Shown here piece by piece: positions 1 to 9,600 of a stretch of DNA of 17,424 bases. The translations under genes and the position numbers were made by a program. This DNA is from Phoronis ovalis (taxonomy: Eukaryota; Phoronida; Phoronidae): contig JAOXYB010020804.1 in the NCBI GenBank assembly GCA_028565635.1, positions 1-17,424 of the forward strand, read 5' to 3'. A model generated the notes under the pieces. The model was not told where the DNA came from and ran no database searches. It was given only the letters and a program-made list of their open reading frames with translations. Every line of letters starts with the position of its first letter. The first letter of the stretch is position 1.

Positions 1-108
1 TTGCATCATTATTTTTTGCCTGTGAGAGTCACGTGAACATGTCTGAACTCGGCCTTACGTGACCTACATCTCTATCAGGATCTGTGGTTTACCACGGGTG
101 CCGTCTAG
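1..108 (+). mobile_element. Helitron 3' end (truncated by window edge)
   Basis: Reverse complement of 14741-14848 with only three substitutions (positions 54, 78, 83). It ends in CTAG (105-108) followed by T, the usual Helitron end and target base. A hairpin (CTGTGG 82-87, CCACGG 92-97, four-base loop) lies seven bases before CTAG. The 5' part lies upstream of the window. It sits in the intron that splits the GATA-like finger of ADD. Confidence 0.85.
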
Positions 109-419
109 TTCTTTCCTGTTTTAGCTTGTCATGGCCTTATTTTATGAAGACTTGCAATATTTAAATTATTTTCGCTGCGTGTAATATTTCCTTTCACCAT
201 AAAACAGGGATCTGTACCATTAATATACCATTTAGGGCATCTAGGTTTAATCCTGTGGCTTATTAACAGTGTACATTAAGTATACATATAATGGGCATAA
301 CGAAAGATATCGTGGACCTTGGAATATGTATACAAAAGGAAAACTGACCCTTAAATCCGACTGGTTATCCATTTAGCATATCTGATAATCCGGTTAACAG
401 TGTTTATTTAAATTTTCAG
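109..419 (+). other. Intron upstream of exon A (3' part)
   Basis: AT-rich sequence between the Helitron end and the acceptor TTTTCAG at 419. I see no exon: the first GATA-like cysteines expected upstream are not encoded here. Confidence 0.85.
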
Positions 420-603
420 AAGTGCCATAAATTTTATACAAGTGATGACTTTGATCAGGATTCTAATGGTATAGATGAACAGTGTCGTTGGTGTGGCCAA
501 GGTGGAAACCTCTTGTGCTGTGACTATTGTCATAATGCCTTTTGCAAAGCCTGCATCAAACGCAACCTTGGGAGGGCTGAGTTATCAGAAATTATCGACG
601 CAG
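420..603 (+). CDS. ATRX: ATRX exon A: ADD domain, end of GATA-like finger and PHD finger
   Basis: Residues 1-61, entered in phase 0 after TTTTCAG and leaving in phase 1 at GTGAGC. The second codon is the last Cys of the GATA-like zinc finger, so the intron upstream splits that finger. The SDD...DEQCRWC stretch and the PHD cysteines follow (CRWC at 483-494, CC at 516-521, CHNAFCKAC at 528-554, then NLGR). This is the H3-tail reader of ATRX. DEQC, whose Glu and Gln line the histone pocket in the human protein, is intact. The residue matching the first pocket Tyr of human YY is Phe here (KFYTSDD). Confidence 0.95.
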
Positions 604-3600
604 GTGAGCTGTTAATCTGCTGAATGTGTAGGAATACCTATAAACTTTACTGTGTTTTGACATTGTTCTATTTTCCAACAAAAACTCGTGTGACTACGTA
701 TTGAAAGCAGATGTAAAATTTATTTCCTAACATTTCTGTTTTTAATTGCAGATGAAGACTTCAAATGGCGATGCTATGTTTGTCGGCCATTACCTCTGTC
801 TGATTTAGTCAAATTCTGCGATGATATATTCCGTGATATAGAGAAGAATCAGAAAGAACAACAGAAATCACGAATCAAAGAGCTGGAAAAAGATAGTAAA
901 CTAGTAATTCATAAAAAGAAACATGCAAAAAAAGAACGCGACAGTTCAAACTTAAGTAATGATATTATTGATATTCCAGTAAGCAGTGTAGGCCGTGTAA
1001 TTAATCATTCTCTTAAAGCAACAAACAGTTTTAGTCTATTGTTAACATCACTTCAGCAGAAAAGTTCTAAAGCAGACAAGTTGGACGAATCAGGAGAACA
1101 GAAACAAGCAAGAAAAAAAAGGAAAAAGCTTGCTAAGAAATTAGGCATAGGTTTACATGCTTTTATCAAAATGCTCAAAATATCTACCAGTGAGCCTGAT
1201 GGCAAAAAATCTAGAGAATCTGAAAAGAAAAATCTTACAAAAGAAAGTACAGCAGAATCGTCTTCTGCAAATACTGACAACGAGCATGGAGATAAAAACA
1301 AAATTAAATCTCCTAGAAGCATGAAAGGAAAATGGTTTGTGAATATGAAAACTGTTAAGAAATTGTCTTCCGATGTTGATGAAGATGTTGTGGTTGATAT
1401 TGATGATGACGATGATGCCTCGTCTGTTTCCACTCAGCGTACAGATGGTAAAGTAACTGTCCAGGAGAAAGGTAAAAAGGATGGAAACAAAATTGATGAA
1501 GCAGACACTAAACAGGATTTGCTTATGGAAGTGGAATGTTTAGATGAGAACCAAGAAAGTAAAGATATTTGCGATGAGCAAAATGATGAAAATAGTGATG
1601 TGGATAAAAATAGTGAAAAATCTTTTGGCAACAAAAACGTTGATGAAGACTCTTCCAATAAACATGTACGCAGAAAACTGACATTATTCCAAGATTCTAA
1701 AAAGTCTTCCAAAGAGAAATCTTTGGCAGTAAATTTAGATGTTGTAGATATAACCAGTAGTCAAGAAATCAGTGATAAACGAAGTAAAAATGATACAGTG
1801 AAAGACCAGGAATCAACAACAGCAGGAAGTGATTCAGAAGCTAGTCAATCTTTAATCAGCACTAAACTGGTCGATAGTAAACTCAAAAAAAAGAAGAAAA
1901 TGTCCGAGGCCAAGTCGAGCACTAATAGTTCGAGTGGGGAGGATAGTGATAGCTCTGACAATGAATGTGAAAATGATACACAAATCTCAGAAATGGACAA
2001 GGTCAGTAATAAAATGTAGTTCTTGCAAAATAATACTTCATGTAACCAAATGAACATGCTGTATACTTTTACACGTTAGTTAAGCTTCGGTAGCCGAGAG
2101 ATTTGTGGTTCACTGCGTGAACCAGAGACTGACATAAAGAATTTGTCCTCAGATTTGTTAAGGTGTTTTATTTATTACTGGTTATGATTATAGGTGCCCT
2201 GTTTCAGTTATGACATAGAAACTAGAAAATATGTTCAGATCTTCCATTTTTATTTGCAAATTGAAGGAAAGGCACATTCTAAAAAGGGAAAATGGAATAC
2301 GAAGATATCTATTTGTGTATCATATGTATTTTGGGTAGTGACACTTTAGCCGGCCGCCTTCAGCATTTCCTGCTGGTTTTCAAGTTTTACAGGCATTCTT
2401 GGGTTTAGGGATCCATAAGTATCCCAACTGGACGGTATGTGTCCTGTGATGTTTGCTGATGGTTGATGATAATGATGGTTGTACCCATTATCAAAAAAAG
2501 TCCAAAATTAATACCTTCCTGAGGAAACTCGGGTATCGGAAGCCTGTTTTGCCATACTGCAAACATCATATAGGAGAGTAATGGCGATTTTGAAATATTA
2601 AACAATTAATAAGTATTATACTTCTGTCATTGACAACCCATTATTGTTATTCCATGGATATTACAGGCTAACCAAGAAGCACAGCTTGAACTACAACAAG
2701 AAATCATGATGGATGACTCCGATGAAAGTTCTTCTGAAAGTGATGCAGCACCACAACGTACTTTACGGCCAACAGCTAGGAGAGTTGCTGTTAAACGCAC
2801 ATCTCCGAAGGGTAGTACGTATGCTTTGAAGATGCACTAAATTTAAACTTGTTTGCCGTGCTGATCATAACACTAGCATTCTCTCACAAATCTAATCTAA
2901 CTGTAGGCAGTCTAAACATTTTGTATACTTTAGAAAGCTTATGTTACTGCTATGTACTTGTTTCTTATGAGCAAATTTTTAAGGAGTATTCTGTTCCTTG
3001 TTTTTAATACGTAAATGTAACTGTTTTCTTATCTGTAAAATGTTTCTTACAGAAAAGGATGTGAAAGTACCCACAGAAGTGAAACTTAGTGCTGTTAAAG
3101 TTGAACTGACTCAACTCGATATAGAAAAAGTAAAATCTGGTTCATGTGGCTCTGATAGCGATGCAAGTTCAGCGGTCAAGAAAAGTCCCAGGCGTGTTAG
3201 GATGGGACTGAAATTTTCTAGTCCTCCAAGAGAAGAAAAGAAAGAAGATAAAAAGCGAAAACGTCGCCAATCCGATTCTTCAAATCACGACTCCGATCTT
3301 GAGGATGAGATAACTAAGTTGTCCAAACTACCGCAAGCGAATAAAAAAAAGCGAAAGGTGGAAGAAGCAGAGTCTGTTAATGATGATGAGTCTGTAAAAT
3401 CCAAAGAGAAAAACAAGCCTGGAAGAACACTGCGAGACAGAAGTAAGAGCAGGAAAAACTGATTGTCAAAAGACATTGATGTCAACTGTCAAACTGTGTC
3501 TTCTTTTACAAGGATTGCCAAGACGAATTGTTCAAAATATATCATTATGCTCCTTGATGTCTGACAAGCTAGCTGTTGCATACTTGTTAAATTTTAAGCT

Positions 3601-6600
3601 GAAATTGTTATTGATTAATCCTGTGATATCTTTACTACTATGGTCACATGAAATCACGACTACCTGGTATATTGACCTTAAAGATACTTGGCATGTGACA
3701 TCAAAGTTTTTTTGACAATTGTATTTTTTATCCAAAATTGTAATTATTTTAATAGCCGTAATGCTTGAAATTTTATATTGTTTATATTAAGAAATATTTC
3801 TTGTATGTGTATAACTGTGCCGCTGTTGAATTGGAGACAAAGCTATTACTTCTTTTCTAGTAATACCTGCTGAGTATAAATATCTGATTTTACATGAAAA
3901 CCTTTATTTGGTTTAATGAAGCATGCCAGTATCTTCTAAGCTGGGTGGTTCATTCATTTCTTCTGTCATAGATTTCATATTCATAAAATCTTAATATTGC
4001 TAGTCATTGTTGTATTAAATAAAGCATTTTGCTTAGCTAATAATTTATTGAAACTTTCTTAACTGACCACTTTCAATAGTTAGTATCAATAGCATCCATT
4101 CAAAGTTGACATTTAACAGCATCGTGTTCTGTGCATTTGCATGACTTCTGTAATTTTTAGATATCTATCATATAATTACTACTGACTTTAGCCATCTGCT
4201 GCCTGAGGCATTTTTGTTTGAGAGCACGTTCCACAAAAAATGGTGGCTTGCCCCCGACACTGTGACTTTTTGTTATGAACCTATAATTGGATGCTGGATT
4301 ACCGCGTTTTGTATCTAATGTGTCATTCGGATTACCTCGGCTTTTCCATGCTGCACTGAGAAAGTGCTAATCTATACTGAGTGAGCGATGGAAAATATAG
4401 AGTTCTAAATGTCTAATGCATGTGCGTTACTCGGAGATGTCCAGCAAGAGGACAGGGAACCAATCTGGGTTTATCATAAGCTTGACATAAACATGACACC
4501 TCAACATGCAGAAAGTCACTAGCTAGGTTGTTTATTTAATTATTTTTACATGACAATACCTATTAATAAGTTAGATTGTTGTACGATCATATAGTGTTGT
4601 TCATCAAATTTAACTGGAAATGATTAACATGACATGGGTATGGGATAAATAAATGTTTACAAGATAAGTAAATGTACAGGACAGTGATGGAGAGATGGGA
4701 TGGGTGGAGATGGGTTGTATATATTCTGTTGAAAGATAGCTTTGAAAAATCAACCCCAGGTTTGTAGTGATGCGTGTCGAAACTGACTGGAAATGACAGG
4801 GAGGAGATTTGTCGAACCATATAAGTGTGATGGCAGATGTGCGAGGTGCATGCAACGTGTTGCGTGTTTTCTGCAAAGTGCCACATTTTCTTTTGGCTAT
4901 GACCTGGTTAAATATTTAATGACAGTGGTTTTCTGTTTGTTCAATGTATTTTATATTTTGGTTGTTTGATAATAACAGATCCATAATTCTCCAGACAACC
5001 TCCAAAGTACTTAGGTCTATTTTTCACCTTCCCTGCCTGTAAAAATTAATTAAATTACCAATGATGCTACCTCTGAAAACTATACGCACCTTGCTTCTCT
5101 ATACTTATAATTTCAAAATTTTCCTGATAGTATTGTCATGTTACCATGGACAGAAAACTAGTAATTGCTAAAGCCATTTGGCAAAGTCTGGTTTAGATCA
5201 CTTGCATTAGAACAACAAATCCTTTACTCTGGTTTACCAAATATCTGCTACCAGAGAAAACAAATCTACAGTTTTGCGACTATGTAAAGTGAACAATAGA
5301 CGGCACATTTAGAGCATTGTACATTGCACTTCGTTAGTTGTGGCAGAGAAATTATACAATTTAAAATTATAATTCCATCTAAAGCTTAAAATAAAACTAT
5401 TTGATCATTATAAATGTATCACAGCATTATTAAAGAACATTCCAATGTGTACTAATATTCAAAATATAGTGATTTTTATTCAGTAACTGGTAGTCATGGA
5501 CTTTGCAGCATATTGAGAGGGGGTTAGAACAAGATTGACCAGCGTATTTGCAGGACTGATCTATAACCAGTTTAAAGTGTATAGGCTTACAGGTTAACAT
5601 ATATGTAAGCAAGTATATATACATGCGTTCTTTTATAGCCAAACCAAAGGAGATTGAAAATGGTTCAGATGATAGCAATGAATTGGACACTTCCAGCTCA
5701 GACTCCAGCAGTGATGAAGAGGAAGAACCTATGAAGTCGCAGGTATTTTGATAATTATGCGAAGTTAGTAATATATTGCGTTTAAATTTATTTTTTTTGC
5801 AGCACTTAAAAGTAATATTTTGTTAATGCACTGTAAATTTTTGTTTGAACAATGAACTATTTGAATTGATACATTAATTATCCCAGGATATTATACACTG
5901 CATTTTAATCCTACAGATTAATCAGTACAGACCAAACCATCGACTGCTTATTAATAATAATAATAAATTAATAATTAGCACTCCCTCAGGACTATCGTTA
6001 CTGTTATAATGAGATTATAAATAATCGTGAAAAAGCTATGAAAAGATGGGCTAGGATGATTAACTCAACTAAGGGAGTGATCATTATATATCCTGGCATT
6101 TTCAAATAGGTTAGTGAAGCAGGATGACCCACTGTTAGTCATTCAAGTGTATTCAAGGGAGGATGACCCACTGTTAGTCATTCAAGTGTATTCAAGGGAG
6201 GATGACCCACTGTTAGTCATTCAAGTGTATTCAAGCGTGAAATTCGATAGAAGACTGTGTTTCTGTAACACAGTATTAAAATAACTTTATACATACTTTT
6301 TGAAACCTTATGTATTGTGTAAGGATGTTTCTCTTCTATTGTTTAGGAAACTGTTAGCGCAGATAAAGTGGAAGATCTGTTAAAAATGCAGGAAGATTCT
6401 GATGACGAAAACATCAGAGCACAAAAAGCATTATATGCAGAATTGGCTGAAAGCTCAGATTCTACTTCAAGTGACAACTCATCGTCAGAATCGGATAGCG
6501 GTAGGTCCTTTTGATACTAAATATGTTCGGGAAATATAATTGGTTGGGTTTTTTTGCATTGTAATTTGTAATTAAAAGTGATAAATTTGTTTTACTAAGT

Positions 6601-9600
6601 ACTAATAAATAGAGTTCAAATATATGTCCAACGTATGACTGAAATAAAAGCATGTTTTAACTGCATCTGCTTGATTCTGACATCTTCATGATATTTGAAC
6701 TTGAACGTTAATTTGATGACAATTAATTTCTGCTAAACTCACAAATCCTATCTTCAGTTTATCTGCATAATTTCAGATCAATCCATAAAAAAGAAGAAAA
6801 AATCTTCCAAAAAAGTGACGGTATCTGATAATGATTCCGAATCTACAGGAAATGAAAAACCAAAGAAGAAGCAAGTCAGCCACCGATTACTTAATGTTAA
6901 ATTGTCAGATAGTAACGACTCTAGTGATGATTGTGTCAGTCCTAGTAAAAGGAAAAAGGGTGTCAAAGGCAAAGCTAACAAGTATGTGTCATCAGTTAAC
7001 AATATGTGGAAAAATTTCTGTATTAGAAAAGAATTAATTTAATTAGCTGTTTTTATTTTTAGGGCAGATATCTCATACATGTTTCATAGAGTTTTTAATG
7101 AATTATTTGTCTAATTGTGTAATTACATCTTTTTTTCTCATTTTATATTTACTTTTGTACCACTTTTATCAGTCAACATACAGTCATATCAGTAACAGCA
7201 CAACAATACAATGATATTATGACACCTTAAAGATTCAGTTTCTTAATTTGTCAGTACATTATTATTAATTGTTCCATGTGTATTATTGAAATTATGAGTA
7301 GCACATTGAGTTGTGAGTTAGTTAACAGACAATTTGTTTCAGGAAGGGGACAACTATAAATAGCAATAGTGATAGTTCTGCAGTCAGCATCAGTTCAGAG
7401 TCGGAGTCCGAGTCAGAATCTGAATTTGACTCAGAACCAAGTAGTTCACGTTCCAGAATAAAGGGCAAAATGATAAAAAGGAAAGGAAGAAAGTCCTCAG
7501 CATCAGAAAGTGACAGTAGTGCCAGTCAGTTTGTAAGTTTAAAGAAGAGAAACGGTAGAAAGGTCAAGGGCAAAGGGAAGAAGAAAAGATCCAGAATCAA
7601 AACTATAGAATTATCATCGGACTCAGATAAGGTATTCAGCTTCATCTCTTTTCATAGGTTTAAACTCAGTCCTCTGCTCCATTCATTTTAAAGCTGCACT
7701 GCACCATTCACTCTGAAGGTTTACATGTTACAAATGTGCACATTTGCATCAAAATGCATCTTGTCAGTCATCACGGATTATCAGTCTACTCGGAAATGTT
7801 CTTATTGGTTAGAAAGGCATTACATTTCTATTCATGTTTACAGCTGGAATTGTGGTCTTTTAGTAGTTGAATTTGAGTTTGATTAACACGAGTGCCATTA
7901 AATGAAAAGAAAAAAAACACCAAATCAGATAATTGTAGATTAACTGCTTAGCATCAAAAAAATATAGCTGACTATGGTAACTTATTTTTTAAAATGTAAT
8001 GTTCTTGTGAAAACTTTGTGTTCGTCTATCAGGAAGTGGATGACACTCTTGAAGATGATGAAGAATATGAAGATGATGACGATAATGCCAACACACCGGG
8101 AAAAAAAAGAAAGAAAATTAGAAAGCTTATTTCTGACAAGAAACTTACCAAAACAACTAAAGATGCTGCTCAAGCTGAATTAGATCGGCGTAAAAGAATT
8201 GCTGACAAGCAGAATAAGGTATTGCACTATTTAGGAATACATAGATTTGGAAATATTCTTGGTTTGGAAAGAAAAAATGTAGGTGAAGTAGAATGCGGAT
8301 TTCATAAAAATGAACTTAGATGGGAAAGACATTAAAGATTGGAAATTTGGTTTTCAGTGAATAGGCAAAGCAAGCATTTGCACTGTTGAATAACTCTACA
8401 GCAACCAATACTTCTTTACTTGGAATCATTATTTTAAAATAGATAATAAGCAAAAATTATTTCCAAGTAAACAAGCTGCATTTTAATAAAAATTGTTTTT
8501 CGAATCATTTCAGTATAATGTGGTGCTGGTTGAAGATGTGTCATCGCCAACTAAATGTGCTATGGCCACACAGCTGATCTTAGAAAAAGATGAGAAAACA
8601 GATAAAATTGCAGTTGAAGTGAATCGTCGTCTAGTTAGGAAGCTGAAACCTCACCAGCTAGAAGGTATAACAGCTGGACACATAAGTGACAATCAAGCTG
8701 ATTCACAGCCCATAATTAAAGAACACAAAATGACAACTTTTAACCAATATTGCTTCTAATAGCCTATATGATTTCTTTAGCTGCTGTTGTTATTTTCAGT
8801 TATATTTATAAGAAACACGTACGGATTCTCTATTTTGAGGTTGCAAGCTCTGTAGAAAATTACCCATTTTCATTTCCTTTAAGTCGTTTTATTGTTTGTT
8901 TATTCAGTTACAACATTATAAACATGTTTTTTAGCTGTTCAATTTATGTGGGATTGTTGTGTTGAGTCCCTTGATCGATTAAAAAAAGAAGAGGGCTCTG
9001 GTTGTATCTTAGCTCACTGTATGGGTCTAGGAAAAACTCTGTCTGTAAGTGAAATTGTTACTCAGGCTCTATCTTAGCTCACTGTTCTGAGAACTCTGCT
9101 TCAATAATTAGTAGACTTTGTTACAGTTTTCAAAGTAATGAGAACTAAATATGTCTAAAGGATGAAGTGTTTAAAGTTTTCAAAGGTGGACTATTTTAAA
9201 AGTAGTGATAGTCTCCTGACAAGATCAGTACTAAAATGACTAATAATTTGACTTTAATTAACTGAAATATCCAAACTCCATATCCCCTCTCCTGATTATA
9301 TTTGATAGAATGATGTAAGCAAAAGCTTTTTGAATAGCTAATAGCAGGTCAATCTCAACGAGCATATATGTCAGGATTGGAGTTACTGTGACCAAAATGT
9401 ACAAAGTACATTATCATTTCTGGAACACTATTAAATTTAACATTACTTTTATATTGTAGGTAATCACATTTGTACACTCTCTGCTTATAAATGATGACAA
9501 AACTAACATAAAGAAGGCTTTAGTCGTTGCTCCATATAACACAGTATTAAACTGGAAAGCAGAATTCGAAAAGTGGTTTGAAGACCAGGATGATGATCAG

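Larger units (their letters stand above)
5743..6346 (+). other. Intron E/F, 604 bases, repeat-rich
   Basis: GTATTT to TGTTTAG. It holds a TAA-rich run (about 5950-5975), the nested inverted repeats (5883-6096) and the three 39-base tandem units (6121-6237). Confidence 0.88.

Noticed and set aside
1053-2057. Long open frames on the - strand opposite exon B
   Set aside because: They are Ser/Leu/Phe-rich mirror images of the Lys/Glu/Ser-rich coding exon and have no domain or splice support.
2340-2360. GC-rich spot AGCCGGCCGCC as an internal promoter or CpG island
   Set aside because: Too short and isolated to support a promoter.
3476-3715. Small + strand open frame just after exon D
   Set aside because: Lies within an intron, has no domain, and follows the TGA that ends the upstream frame.
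4800-4830. B-box-like GGTTCGAC on the - strand, possible tRNA or SINE
   Set aside because: No A box at the right distance and no cloverleaf could be formed.
4587-4886. Two overlapping - strand open frames of 88 to 99 codons in the longest intron
   Set aside because: Composition is not protein-like, no similarity is recognised, and the two frames merely overlap in a stop-poor stretch.
6121-6237. CRISPR-like direct repeats
   Set aside because: Units are directly adjacent with no spacers, and the context is an animal intron.
7525-7540. GTAAGT as the exon H donor
   Set aside because: A good donor by sequence, but ending the exon there does not join exon I in frame, whereas the donor at 7632 does. 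It may be used in a minor isoform.
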